NCBI RefSeq assembly: GCF_002240355.1
Contig: NZ_CP016353.1
Span: forward strand, 4,328,501 to 4,392,500
Reading direction: 5' to 3'
Length of the DNA: 64,000 bases
DNA from: Prauserella marina
GTDB lineage: Bacteria > Actinomycetota > Actinomycetes > Mycobacteriales > Pseudonocardiaceae
Of the stretch, positions 54,448-63,964 are shown piece after piece (within the stretch, counting starts at the first letter, position 1; every line of letters begins with the position of its first letter). The notes under the pieces were generated by a model. That model was not told the DNA's origin and did not search any database. It saw only the letters and a list, made by a program, of their open reading frames with translations. Position numbers and translations under genes: made by a program.

Positions 54448-55522
54448 GTTGACCTCCAACGAAACGCGACGATGCTGCGCAGCTGGGACGCTGGACATCA
54501 CGTAACAGCCCTGAGCGTTCTTTGTTCGTCGCGAGACTCCGGCGATGGGAGCCCCGCGATCAGAGTCCCCGGGGGACGCCAGTCCGGACCGGAAGGTCTC
54601 CGACTAGCTCTGACATCCCTCCGGTTCGATCCTTCTGATAGCCGGATTCGCTTGAGCCTACTGACAGCACGCCTCGGGAGCCACGCAAACGTGCGGAGGT
54701 GATCCGACGCTCCAGCCGGAAGCACGCTTGAGTGTGTTGTCTTCCTCGCAGGGGGATTGTCCCCAGCGCCTGCGAGGAACCGCCGGACAGACATCTCCCC
54801 CGCGCGGGCACGCCGAGGGTGTCATGCGCCGGGGCGGACGGCACCCTCACAATCACCGGGGTCTTTCCCACCCGACGTGGGGTTCTCGGGCGCCCCAACA
54901 GGACCAGCGACAGATTGGTGTCCTTCCTACATCCGTAGGGTGGTTTCCGGCCCGCTGGCGATACCGCGGCACCTCCATGACCGCCGCCGGCCCGCTGGAA
55001 GAAAGTTGCCTGCGGCTGTTCCCGCCCGCTGCAGAACCCCTTCGTCTACATCGCCGTCAGCCGACTTGCTTGAGAGTCGTGTCGACGGATTTGGCTAGCT
55101 ACCGACCATCGGATCGGTCGCTTCGAATGGCCAGCCACGACCACCAAGGTGGCGGCACGTTCCCAGGACTCCAAGGTTCAACGAACAGCTCCGTCATCCA
55201 CGTACACAGACCAACAAGGAGGCAGAACCTGGGAGCATTTTGGGAGGATCAACCTGCGCAGAACCGCGCCCAGAAACCGCGGGAGGCACGGTGTCCCGGG
55301 GTATTTGTGCGCACCTGGTCAGCTCGGGCACCACTTCGGCAGCCACCTCGCGAATCCCGGCCTCGTCCTCCTCAAGATCGACATACTTGGGCGGTCCGGG
55401 CGTGCCACTCCGACGGACTCCAGAGGGCTGTCACGCCTGCGTCGGGAGGCAGACCTCGCAGCACCAGCCCGTCGGATCTCAGGAGGTTGCCCTGAGCGTG
55501 AAGCAGCAATAGGGCCCGACAA
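54448..55522. other. 1.1-kb stretch without a supported gene
   Basis: Several short open frames cross this region on both strands but none has a family match and good ribosome site. Between about 55230 and 55430 the minus strand has a coding-like frame (PPKYVDLEEDEAGIREVAAE, then VVPELTR) without start, possibly a fragment of a lost gene. A nested hairpin is at 54742-54779. The stretch looks like decayed accessory DNA. Confidence 0.5.
54742..54779. repeat. nested inverted repeat
   Basis: Outer arms TTCCTCGCAG (54742-54751) and CTGCGAGGAA (54770-54779) enclose an inner GGGGA-TTG-TCCCC hairpin. No U-tract follows and no second copy is seen in the window. Confidence 0.55.
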
Positions 55523-56515
55523 CTACTTGCGCTGATTTCCGGCGAAGCGGTCGGTGGCGGCGGTGATCGCCGCAGCCATGCTTCCGCCACGGTGCCCGGT
55601 GTCGTCGAGAACCACCAGCTCGCTTCCAGGCCAGGCGCGATGCAGCACCCAAGCGGTGTCGAGCGGGCCGCTGACGTCGTAGCGCCCGTGAATCAACACC
55701 GCGGGAATGCCGTGAAGCCGCTCGATGTCACGCAGGAGCTGCCCCTCATCCAGGAAACTGCCGTTGGACCAGTAGTGGGTCACGATACGAGCGAACGCCA
55801 GCTGAAACGCCGGATCGGCGACCGACAGATACGGTGCGGCGTCAGGGGCCAGCGACATGTGGGTGTCCTCCCACTCGCACCAGCCGCGTGCGGCCACGGC
55901 CCTGACTTTGGGGTCAGGATCGTGGAGGAGCCGACTGTAGGCGGCCGACAGGTCACCGTCACGCTCGCCGGAGGGCACGCCGTCGCGGAAGCGTTCCCAC
56001 TCACGCGGGAAAACGCGGCCCATGTCCCTGGTGATCCAGTCGTGCCGCTCGCCGCTGGTTACAGCCGCGAGCACCAACTCGCTCACCCGCTCCGGGTGCG
56101 TCTGCGCGTAGGCCAGCGCGAGTGTCACTCCCCACGAGGCACCCCACACCAGCCACCGCTCGATCCCCAGGTGAACCCGCAAGGATTCCATGTCGTCGAT
56201 GAGGTGCTGGGTCGTGTTGGCCGACAGGTCGACCACCGGATCGGCCGCCGACGGGATACTGCGCCCGGAATTGCGCTGGTCGAACAGGACCACGCGATAA
56301 CGGTCCGGATCAAACAAACTCCGCATCCTCGCGGAACTTCCCGAACCGGGGCCACCATGCAGAGCGACAGCCGGCTTGCCGCCGGGATCTCCCGACACCT
56401 CCCAATACACCGAATGGCCGTCACCGACCTCCAGTAATCCCGATTCGTACGGCTCGACCGGCGGATAACCCCCGCCACCGGATCCACTTCCCATACCCGC
56501 ATCATCGCGCGCCAT
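55523..56515 (-). CDS. pip: proline iminopeptidase, alpha/beta hydrolase
   Basis: A 330-residue serine peptidase removing N-terminal proline. The oxyanion segment HGGPGSGSS, FDQRNSGRS, nucleophile elbow GASWGVTLAL, then the acid near HGRYDVSGPL and His in DDTGHRGG are all in the expected order. A Gly/Ser-rich leader of about 15 residues precedes YPPVEPYESG. ATG 56513-56515 is chosen, but another ATG seven codons later is equally possible; neither has a strong ribosome site. Confidence 0.9.
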   Translation of the reverse strand: MARDDAGMGSGSGGGGYPPVEPYESGLLEVGDGHSVYWEVSGDPGGKPAVALHGGPGSGSSARMRSLFDPDRYRVVLFDQRNSGRSIPSAADPVVDLSANTTQHLIDDMESLRVHLGIERWLVWGASWGVTLALAYAQTHPERVSELVLAAVTSGERHDWITRDMGRVFPREWERFRDGVPSGERDGDLSAAYSRLLHDPDPKVRAVAARGWCEWEDTHMSLAPDAAPYLSVADPAFQLAFARIVTHYWSNGSFLDEGQLLRDIERLHGIPAVLIHGRYDVSGPLDTAWVLHRAWPGSELVVLDDTGHRGGSMAAAITAATDRFAGNQRK

Positions 56516-56902
56516 ACGCCACAAGCGACAGAGCTGAAGGCCGAAGTACTTGGTTCACTTTCGGGGGACGAGATGTTGCGAAGGCAAGTGAACGCACCGC
56601 AGCCTTCCGACACATCAAGCATACCGAGACCACGCAGTCGATCCCGACCACCGCGTCCGCGGAGAGGCTTCGATGCGAACTCATGCCCACCGCCATGCTT
56701 CCCTCGCGCTTGCGTAGACAACGAGTTCAGCAACCGTGGCCGACACATGGTCGCCACCGTGCGAAACGGGCCATCTCGTAAGGAGTCAGCGGCGGCCGAC
56801 CGGCCTTGGTACGGCGGAAAAACAGCGACACGGTCGATCTCGCGAAGCAAGCGAGCCAGCGACGATCATCCTCAGCGGTCAGGCACCGACCCGCCCTGCG
56901 TT

Positions 56903-57022
56903 TGGGGAGGCGACCTGAACATGGGCCGCGCGAACCACTCCGCGGTGATCACCTTGGTTGACCGCGCCAGTCGCTACCCACGACTCGTGCACGTGGCCGA
57001 CAGCCACAGCGCGGAACCAACG
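56903..57022 (+). pseudogene. IS30 family transposase remnant
   Basis: A 40-codon stretch reads WGGDLNMGRANHSAVITLVD, then RASRYPRLVHVADSHSAE, the first Asp region of IS30-type DDE transposases (usually WEGDLI-G...A..TLVERATRY). Sequence before and after has lost similarity, no terminal repeats are found, and the second Asp and the Glu are missing. The surrounding 56516-57209 gap holds no intact gene. Confidence 0.6.
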
Positions 57023-57209
57023 ACCGCCGAAGAAACCACCGGCCACGCACGACACTCGGATGGCGAACCACCGCACGAAGACCTCGCTCCAGCGGCCGAA
57101 CAGCTTGTTCGAGATGACGATCAGACTGGCTCGTTCGTAGCGGACGAGACGAGCTGGAAGTTCGACCTATGTGGACATCGGCATGGGTGGACCTGTGCAG
57201 AGACCGCGA

Positions 57210-57542
57210 CTAGGGCGAAGGGGCATCAAGCGCGTCGGGGAGTTCGAGGACGAACGGGGTACCGTGGGCGGATGGCGTCCAGCCTTGGGCGCGTGCGGTT
57301 CGTACGGCGCGTGCAACGTCGGCTGGAAGAACTGGCTTTGACCGCAGGCCAAACCAGTTCCCAGGGTGGGGTTGGCTGGTCCGGACGACGAGTATCGTTC
57401 CAGAACCTGCTGTGGCCTCCACTGCGAACGTCAACGGCGTCCAGCCGTTGCCCTGGCTGTAGCTCGGCTTGTGACGTATACGCCACCGATAGCTGTCGCC
57501 GTCCACGACGATACGCCGAGACCCCTTTCTGACTAACGCCAC
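57210..57542 (-). CDS. conserved hypothetical protein
   Basis: A 110-residue protein with a basic, beta-rich N-terminus: KGSRRIVVDGDSYRWRIR, then NGWTPLTFAVEA and HPGNWFGLRSKPVLPADVA, ending near the start of a Pro-rich tail. I recall similar small proteins in many actinomycetes, without known function. GTG 57540-57542, six bases after AAAGGAG, is chosen; an adjacent GTG one codon earlier is too close to that site. Confidence 0.65.
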   Translation of the reverse strand: MALVRKGSRRIVVDGDSYRWRIRHKPSYSQGNGWTPLTFAVEATAGSGTILVVRTSQPHPGNWFGLRSKPVLPADVARAVRTARAQGWTPSAHGTPFVLELPDALDAPSP

Positions 57543-57697
57543 CACCTGCTCCTTTGCCTGCCGCTGGTGTTGTGTCGGAGTGTCCAGCCTGACGTTGCCT
57601 TTGGCAAAACCTTTGTCGGGCCCGGCTCAACCGGCCGCGCCCCGCAAGCGATGTTCGAGCGCCAGTGCAAATTTCCGGTTCAGCCCGGAGCGGGAGA

Positions 57698-58540
57698 TCA
57701 GTTGTCCGCGGCGTGGTCCTGGGCCAGGAGTTCCGCCGCGAGTTCCATGCAGCGGATTCGGGCGGGAGAGAAGCCGTAGGGCATCTTCGTGACCGCTTCG
57801 GAGAGGCTCATGCGCGCAGGCTCCTCGCCCTTCAGATCGGCGTCGTAGGTCTCGAAGAGCTTCTCCTCGTCGATGTCCAGCCCGTCTGCTTCGCTGGCCT
57901 TCTCCATAGCTTTGTTGTGGGCGTGCCGCTGTGCGGCGAGTTCTTCGACGCGGGGGTTATGGGGATCGACGCCGTCGTCGAGGGCGGCCTCGGCTGCGTC
58001 GAGCCGGTCGTCCTCGGCTCGCAGGTCGGGGTGGGTGGCTAGCACGATGAACACGCTTGCCTGAACAGCGGCGCCCAGCGGGCCGAAAAGTCGTTCCGTG
58101 ACCAGCAAGGTGTCAAGGTCGGAGCGGCGCAGCGCGCCTGGGGGCAGGTGGCTGAGCCGGTCCGTCACCAGTTTGGAGAGCAGCCCTAGCGGGCTGCCCA
58201 CTGCCCGCAGACGCTGGACGACGGCGCGCTGGCGTTTGATGCCGGCCTCCTTGGCAGCCAGGGTTTCCTCCAGCCGGCCCAGGCTCTCCTCGATGTTCCG
58301 GGTTTCGTCGAAGGCGGCCCGCATGTCGTCCAGGCTGATGCCGGCCTCTGCCATCCTGCGGATCCACAGCAAGCGGATCATGTCGTCGTAGCCGTAACGG
58401 CGACGGCCGTCCGCGCCCCGCTCGGGCTCCGGCAGCAAACCGATCTCGTGGTAGTGGCGAATCGCGCGCGGTGTCGTCCCGGCGAACGCGGCCGCATCAC
58501 CGATCTTGACCTGGTAGGGAGACGTGAAGGAGAAGTGCAT
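57698..58540 (-). CDS. MerR family transcriptional regulator with long C-terminal domain
   Basis: A 280-residue regulator. The winged helix has TPRAIRHYHEIGLLPEPERG near residues 23-42 and DDMIRLLWIRRM. A coiled-coil (about 85-115) and a 160-residue helical domain rich in Asp and Glu follow, which resembles the TipA-like effector-binding regions only in position. No partner gene is adjacent. Likely a ligand-responsive activator. Confidence 0.82.
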   Translation of the reverse strand: MHFSFTSPYQVKIGDAAAFAGTTPRAIRHYHEIGLLPEPERGADGRRRYGYDDMIRLLWIRRMAEAGISLDDMRAAFDETRNIEESLGRLEETLAAKEAGIKRQRAVVQRLRAVGSPLGLLSKLVTDRLSHLPPGALRRSDLDTLLVTERLFGPLGAAVQASVFIVLATHPDLRAEDDRLDAAEAALDDGVDPHNPRVEELAAQRHAHNKAMEKASEADGLDIDEEKLFETYDADLKGEEPARMSLSEAVTKMPYGFSPARIRCMELAAELLAQDHAADN

Positions 58541-58724
58541 CGCGGAGGGAGCCTTTCGTGCCGTGGTGCCTCCACGACATCACATGCCGCTACGGCAGGT
58601 GCAACAGCACCTACTCAGGTGCCGGTGCATTGGTCCAGGACATGGTGGGCAGGTTGAGCACCGGCGGCGGGCGGTTGGTCATTCTCAAAATGAATCTTGT
58701 CTCCCTCGGCTTCGAGGTACCTGC

Positions 58725-59000
58725 TCACGTCTTGGCATAGTCCGCCACAAAGAACGAGTATTTTTTCTCATCAAGATCAAATTCTTTTGCCGAACCCCGA
58801 TAGAATTTCTCCAGAACAACCTTGGCCTGCCGCGCCGACAACTCGTAACTACCGGGCCCTGACATGTCGATCCCAACCGCTTCACCAAGAGAAGCCCGCG
58901 ACACATCGTCCAAGGAAACCCTCCAGTCGAGTAGCTCGTCCGACTCACGGAAGACTTCCAGGAACCAGACGACTCCATTCTTCGAACCGGAAACATTCAC
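58725..59000 (-). CDS. small hypothetical protein
   Basis: A 91-residue protein in a clearly AT-richer stretch: VVWFLEVFRESDELLDWRVS, GPGSYELSARQAKVVLEKFY, then KEFDLDEKKYSFFVADYAKT. No family is assigned with certainty. Low GC relative to neighbours suggests recent gain. No strong ribosome site is seen for the ATG 58998-59000. Confidence 0.55.
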   Translation of the reverse strand: MNVSGSKNGVVWFLEVFRESDELLDWRVSLDDVSRASLGEAVGIDMSGPGSYELSARQAKVVLEKFYRGSAKEFDLDEKKYSFFVADYAKT

Positions 59001-59081
59001 GGGTTCACCGTCCTCGTTGGGTCTTGCGGTTCACAATAGCGGGTTCGCTCTGTCGGATCGGTCAGCATTTCGACATGGGCT

Positions 59082-59801
59082 TCAAGGCCACACGACGGCC
59101 TTGACGACGAGTTCCGCGGAGCACGAATCATCATCGGTCCGCTCGGCTCGAATGACGAGCGACGAGGTGCCCCTGGGCACGTTCAGTTTTGGTTCCTGAC
59201 TCCCAGAACCGGCTATGCCGTTGCCGAGAGCTTCGCCGTCGGCGAGAAGCTCCCACCGAACCTGCGCGCGGCTCGAGCAGCCATCAACGACGACGTCCAG
59301 TTCTGTCTGGCGTGCCTGCCTCATGGGGTTGGCCTGTGCCTTGATCCTCTGCCCCGACGAGCCAAGGGACCAGTGGTTGGTACATGTAATCGTAGTTGCC
59401 CAGTCGCGACCCCTTGTCACACATTCCTGCTGTGCGGCGTCGCCGACGGAGAATCGTATCTCGAAGGGTGAAGGAGGAAGAGAAGGAAGAAGTAAAGCCG
59501 CGCCGACTCCCGTTGCCGGTAGGGCAAATGCCAATCCCGCCACAATGAGCTTGCGGCGTGTCTTCTTGCGCAGGATTTCCTTCGCGGTCGCCCACTCGGA
59601 TTCGTACGCATCCAGGATATCCGGCCTGTCCAGGGACAGCGCCAACGCGCGGACGAAGGGCCTCGCCATATCCAGCGTCGCCTTCATCCGAAAGCTATTC
59701 GATGCTTGCACGGCCATAGCGACAGCGACCAGCGTACCTATTATCGCCGCCACCCAGGACCCCAGTTCCACCCAGTTCGTCCAGTGCGACATGCTCTCCA
59801 T
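59082..59801 (-). CDS. hypothetical membrane protein
   Basis: A protein of about 239 residues. One helix (about 12-32, LGSWVAAIIGTLVAVAMAVQ) is followed by a cytoplasmic helical segment, a second helix (about 82-103) and an extracellular beta-rich domain with four cysteines. ATG 59799-59801 is chosen; ATG 59790-59792 is an alternative. Function unknown; it may be a surface protein of the accessory region. Confidence 0.5.
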   Translation of the reverse strand: MESMSHWTNWVELGSWVAAIIGTLVAVAMAVQASNSFRMKATLDMARPFVRALALSLDRPDILDAYESEWATAKEILRKKTRRKLIVAGLAFALPATGVGAALLLPSLPPSPFEIRFSVGDAAQQECVTRGRDWATTITCTNHWSLGSSGQRIKAQANPMRQARQTELDVVVDGCSSRAQVRWELLADGEALGNGIAGSGSQEPKLNVPRGTSSLVIRAERTDDDSCSAELVVKAVVWP

Positions 59802-60058
59802 CGCTCGGCAGTTGCAGGAAAGTACGAGTGAGCATAGCCGAAGGTTCCGGCGGCACAACGGTTCTATACCACCCGCGACAGGCTCGGTCGACCTGCTGGC
59901 GGGGTAATCGAGCCAGTGCCCAAACAAAGGCTCCCCGCCCACCGATCTGTACGAGGCTCCGTGCCATCGCCGAACTCCGGCTCCCCATCAGGTCTGGGCA
60001 GCGCCGTTTTCCGAGGACCGATAGCCTGTTCGGCCCTGGTCAGGCGAGAATCGGCCGC

Positions 60059-60634
60059 ATGGCGAATCCGACCAGACGCACACATACGCCGGGCACGATC
60101 ATCGCGACGATGCTGCTGGTGATCTGTGGGGCGCTCCTTGGAGCGTGGCTGGCGTCGCTGTATGACGTGTTCCGGGTCGGTGCACTGGACAACGCGCTGG
60201 CCAACCAGCTCGGGTACATCGGAGAAATCACCGACGCCAGCATCGACCCGCTCCCCCACGGCATCCCACGCGGCGGGCTGATCGTGATGCTCCTCGTCGG
60301 GCTGGTCGGTGGGCTCATCACCTACGCGGTGACCGCGGTCTCCCGTCGCTCCATCAACGATCCGGAAGCCGTCGCCTACGCATGTGGAGCGGTCGCCCTC
60401 GGCATCGGCGCCGGTTTCGGATGGCTCAGCACCGGCTGGCCGACGGTGGAACACGAGCCTGAGAACGGGTTCGCGGCGTTCATCGGCTTCGGCAACATCT
60501 GGGTCCCCGTCGTACTCGCCGGTATCGCCGCGCTGTGCCTGCTGGTGTGGTGGGTCCACCCGGAAACCGACGAAAAGCAGGACGAGACCACCACCCCGGG
60601 GGCACCGAACACTCATGCCGACGGCACAAGCTGA
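60059..60634 (+). CDS. hypothetical membrane protein with four helices
   Basis: A 191-residue protein with helices near 13-35, 72-93, 104-122 and 145-165, a short outer loop, and a Thr/Asp-rich C-terminal tail. The pattern (TIIATMLLVICGALLGAWLA) is that of small actinomycete membrane proteins. ATG 60059 is chosen as it opens the first conserved helix. No function is seen. The 60635-61104 gap that follows has no supported gene. Confidence 0.55.
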   Translation: MANPTRRTHTPGTIIATMLLVICGALLGAWLASLYDVFRVGALDNALANQLGYIGEITDASIDPLPHGIPRGGLIVMLLVGLVGGLITYAVTAVSRRSINDPEAVAYACGAVALGIGAGFGWLSTGWPTVEHEPENGFAAFIGFGNIWVPVVLAGIAALCLLVWWVHPETDEKQDETTTPGAPNTHADGTS

Positions 60635-61030
60635 GCAGCGCGAGCAACCGGCTTCCCACGCGACGAGCCAACACGGCCGCGACCTTGAGGACACTCGGGT
60701 GCGCCCGCCTCACCTGTTGCTCCGCCGCCCACGAAGGGGGCGCGCCATGAGGTGGCTTGAGCAGAGGTTCAAGCTCCACAACGCCGATGACGAGACCGCA
60801 GACTGGATGGCGAGAGCGCGCACGCCCGAGACCGGGCCCGCATCCGCCACTGATCCAGGGTGGACACGATCGGCGTGTTCGTGGCGCTCGCCGGGTTACC
60901 GGCGGTGAGCTGTTCGCCGATCTCCCCGGGTGGTTCCGGCCTGGCCTGGCGCTGACGGCGAGTGCGGGTGCGGCGGTTTCAGACCGACGAAATTACTCCA
61001 GCGGGTTGACGAACGCCTCCAGCTCGCGGC

Positions 61031-61048
61031 GGTAGGGAAAGCCCTACC
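61031..61048. promoter_or_regulatory. 7-bp inverted repeat upstream of carboxylesterase gene
   Basis: GGTAGGG (61031-61037) and CCCTACC (61042-61048) flank AAAG, 57 bases upstream of the start. It may be an operator or a short terminator; it is the only clear structure in the 60635-61104 gap. Confidence 0.45.
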
Positions 61049-61104
61049 CAGACCGGATGGCTGGCAGGATTCCGTCGCGGCGGAGACCGCATGACCGTTG
61101 GCTC

Positions 61105-62709
61105 ATGCGAAAATACCTCACCCCGAGCCGCCGGATGATCGTGGGGCTCGCCCTCGCCGGACTTCTGGCAACCACATCCATGCAAGTCGCAGCCGCGTCC
61201 CGCCAGGGCGGTGACCCGGCCGTCGTGTCGACCGACAACGGCCCGGTGCGCGGCACCGTCGCCGATGATCACCGCTCGTTCCAGGGAATCCCGTACGCCG
61301 CGCCGCCCACCGGTGAACGGCGCTGGCGCTCACCGCAGCCGGCCGCCAGGTGGTCCGGGGTACGCGATGCCACCGAACCGGGCAGCTCCTGCCCGCAGAA
61401 CCAGGGCTTCCTCCCCGATGATCGCGGCAGCATCGACGAGGACTGCCTTTTCCTCAACGTCACCACGCCCCCGCGACCGGCAGGCCCGCGACCGGTCATG
61501 GTGTTCATGCACGGCGATGGCTTCGCCAATGGATCGAGCCGTCCTTATGGTGCTCGCCCGCTCGCGATCGGCGGCGACGTGGTCGTGGTGACCGTGAACT
61601 ACCGGATCAACGTGTTCGGCTTCCTTGCGCATCCGGACCTTCCCGGCTCAGGCAACTTCGGCATCGAGGACCAGCAGGCCGCCCTGCGCTGGGTGCAGCG
61701 CAACGTGGCCGCGTTCGGCGGGGATTCTCGCAACGTCACGGTGTTCGGTGAGTCGGCGGGTGCCACCAGCACCTGTGCTCACTTGCTTTCGCCGGGATCA
61801 GCCGGTCTGTTCCACCGCGCGATCATCCAAAGTGGAGCTTGCACGATGCGCAGGACCTACCTCAACGACTGGGGTTTCCAACCCAGCCACGACGCCGAGC
61901 GGCGCGGCCGGGCGCTGGCCGAACAGCACGGATGCACCGACGCGGCCACGCTGGCCACGTGCCTTCGCGGCAAGACGGTGGCACAACTGCTGGACATGCC
62001 CGACGGGGGCTTCGGATTCGGGCCGGTGCACGGCGACAACTCGGTGCTGCCCCGCGACCCGGAGCAGGCGCTGAAGTCCGGCCGGTTCAACCAGGTTCCT
62101 GTCATGCACGGCACCACTCGCGACGAACACCGCACGTTCACCGCCGGACTCGAACTGATGCTCGGCCGGGTGCTCCAACCGGGCGATTATCCCAAGGAAA
62201 TCCACGCCAACTTCGGTACCGACGCACATCGTGTACTGGCTGAGTACCCGCTCGGCGGGCAGAACCCGAGCATCGCCCTTTCGAAGGTTGCCACCGACTC
62301 CAGCTGGGGTTGTCAGGCCCTGTTCACCGATCGGCTGTTCGCGCGGTATGTACCGACGTACGCCTTCGAGTTCGCCGACCGGAACGCGCCGTGGTTCGCA
62401 GGCGTCGACCGGCCGAGCTTCCCGACCGGAGCCTTCCATGGCGGCGAATTGCAGTACCTGTTCGACGGCGCTTACGGCACCGGCGCACTGACGGCCGACC
62501 AGCGACGACTGTCGGATCGGATGGTGCGGTACTGGTCCGGATTCGCCCGCAACGGCCACCCCAACAACCCCGGCATGCCGTGGTGGCCCAGGTTCCACCG
62601 CACCAGCGAGCCTGTCCTTTCCTTGAACACCGGGGCCGGCGGGATTCGGCCGGTCGATTTCGACCGCGAGCACCGCTGCCAATTCTGGCGCGAGGTCGGT
62701 CAGGATTGA
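61105..62709 (+). CDS. secreted type-B carboxylesterase
   Basis: A 534-residue serine esterase. A signal peptide is likely: basic start MRKYLTPSRR, hydrophobic core, cleavage after about residue 31 (AAA). The catalytic serine is S217 in GESAGA; an acidic residue follows in TTRDEH and the His in FHGGELQYL. The oxyanion segment reads HGDGF (136-140) instead of HGGGF. Two disulfide-type cysteine pairs are visible. Likely hydrolyses esters outside the cell. Confidence 0.88.
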   Translation: MRKYLTPSRRMIVGLALAGLLATTSMQVAAASRQGGDPAVVSTDNGPVRGTVADDHRSFQGIPYAAPPTGERRWRSPQPAARWSGVRDATEPGSSCPQNQGFLPDDRGSIDEDCLFLNVTTPPRPAGPRPVMVFMHGDGFANGSSRPYGARPLAIGGDVVVVTVNYRINVFGFLAHPDLPGSGNFGIEDQQAALRWVQRNVAAFGGDSRNVTVFGESAGATSTCAHLLSPGSAGLFHRAIIQSGACTMRRTYLNDWGFQPSHDAERRGRALAEQHGCTDAATLATCLRGKTVAQLLDMPDGGFGFGPVHGDNSVLPRDPEQALKSGRFNQVPVMHGTTRDEHRTFTAGLELMLGRVLQPGDYPKEIHANFGTDAHRVLAEYPLGGQNPSIALSKVATDSSWGCQALFTDRLFARYVPTYAFEFADRNAPWFAGVDRPSFPTGAFHGGELQYLFDGAYGTGALTADQRRLSDRMVRYWSGFARNGHPNNPGMPWWPRFHRTSEPVLSLNTGAGGIRPVDFDREHRCQFWREVGQD

Positions 62710-63848
62710 CCGGAGCTGCCCCCTTGAGCCAGTCGCCATAGGACCGTTCGTTCGCGCGACCTGGCAGCGTGGAGCGGATCAGTGCTGTCGGTGCTGCGTG
62801 AGTGGCGAGGGGACGTTTCGTGTCTGCCCGCGACTACGAGACCGGCGTCGCCGATGCGTGCGAGAAGCTCGTCACGGGTCCGGAGACCGAGGTGTTCGGC
62901 GAGGTCCGACAGGATCAGCCAGCCTTCGCCCCTCGGCGTCAGATGCTGTGGAAGTTCGCTGAGAAAGCGGTTCAGCACATCGGAGGCGGGGTCGTAGATC
63001 CCGAGTTCCAAGGGAGACGTCGGGTGTCCGGGCAGCCAGGGCGGATTGCACACGATCAGGTCGGCACGCTGTTGACTGCCAGGCCAGAGGTCGGCCTCGG
63101 CAACTCGGCCCCGGTCGGAAAACCCAAGTCGCCGCATGTTCTCGCGGGCACACCGCACCGCACGAGGATTGATGTCGGTCGCCACTACTTCGCGGGCACC
63201 GCGCTTTGCCAGGATGGCGGCGAGCACGCCGGTTCCGGTGCCGATGTCGAACACGACGGGATGATCGACGCCCTGCGGGAAGGCGACGCCCGCGACAAGA
63301 TCGACGTACTCGTCGCGGGTGGGAGCGAAGACGCCGTACGAGGGGTGGATCCGGGCGCCCAGTGCGGCGATGTCGATCCCTTTACGATGCCACTCGTGGG
63401 CTCCGATGACGCCGACAAGTTCGGGCAGCGAGACAAGCGAGACTCGATCGTCGGCCGGTTGCCCGAAGGCGTGCTCGCACGCTGCCGTCACGTCCGGTGC
63501 TCGGGGCAGTCGAATCGAGTAATCGTGCTCCAGAGCGATCAGGACTTTCCCCAGTAGCGCCGCTCGCTCCGAGCGGGCCTGCCTGTGGGCGCGAAAGACT
63601 TCGGCGGGTTCGGATTCTTGCGATACTCGTTGAGGGAGGCGACGGGACATGGCATTCATGAGCTGCCGTGCGTTGGGAAAGTCACCCCGCCAGAGCAGGC
63701 CCGAGCCTGACCGGGCGAGCCGCAGGGCAGCGGATGCGGCAAGCCGATCGTCGACGACGACGATGCCAGGTGGCACTGGAGCGCCGTTTCCCGCACGCCA
63801 GAGCGCGGTTCTTCGGGTTCCGTTTTCGGTCCAGTTCACCGTAGTCAT
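62700..63848 (-). CDS. class I SAM-dependent methyltransferase, HemK/PrmC-like
   Basis: A 382-residue protein. An N-terminal region of about 170 residues precedes the methyltransferase domain, with the SAM loop DIGTGTGVLA (about 200-209), acidic loop ATDINPRA and the catalytic NPPW motif. NPPY/W enzymes methylate amide or amino groups of proteins, RNA or DNA. The longer N-terminus differs from PrmC, so the target is open. It overlaps the convergent esterase gene by ten bases. Confidence 0.83.
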   Translation of the reverse strand: MTTVNWTENGTRRTALWRAGNGAPVPPGIVVVDDRLAASAALRLARSGSGLLWRGDFPNARQLMNAMSRRLPQRVSQESEPAEVFRAHRQARSERAALLGKVLIALEHDYSIRLPRAPDVTAACEHAFGQPADDRVSLVSLPELVGVIGAHEWHRKGIDIAALGARIHPSYGVFAPTRDEYVDLVAGVAFPQGVDHPVVFDIGTGTGVLAAILAKRGAREVVATDINPRAVRCARENMRRLGFSDRGRVAEADLWPGSQQRADLIVCNPPWLPGHPTSPLELGIYDPASDVLNRFLSELPQHLTPRGEGWLILSDLAEHLGLRTRDELLARIGDAGLVVAGRHETSPRHSRSTDSTDPLHAARSRERTVLWRLAQGGSSGQS

Positions 63849-63916
63849 GTGATGCTCCCGTGAAGGTCGAAGGTGTCACCAGCAGGCTGGACGATGCCAC
63901 GGTCCGAAACAGGGGC

Positions 63917-63944
63917 GGCGCCCGCATCACGGTGTTCGGGCGCC
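63917..63944. terminator. stem-loop near the right end
   Basis: GGCGCCCG (63917-63924) and CGGGCGCC (63937-63944) enclose a 12-base loop, 21 bases beyond the last gene fragment's stop. A likely terminator for that minus-strand gene. Confidence 0.55.
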
Positions 63945-63964
63945 CGCCGCGCGCCCTCGGGCTT

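Noticed and set aside
54629-54640. GGTTCGATCC match to the tRNA-Val T-arm, as a possible attachment-site duplicate
   Set aside because: Only ten bases match and the flanks differ from the tRNA 3' end, so it is too short to support an att repeat.
54742-54779. Possible type I-E CRISPR repeat
   Set aside because: Only one copy; no spaced repeats and no cas genes nearby.
60748-60908. Plus-strand frame of 53 codons starting MRWLEQRFKLH
   Set aside because: A GGGGG run lies upstream, but the C-terminal half is Arg/Ser rich and no family is seen; too weak to list.
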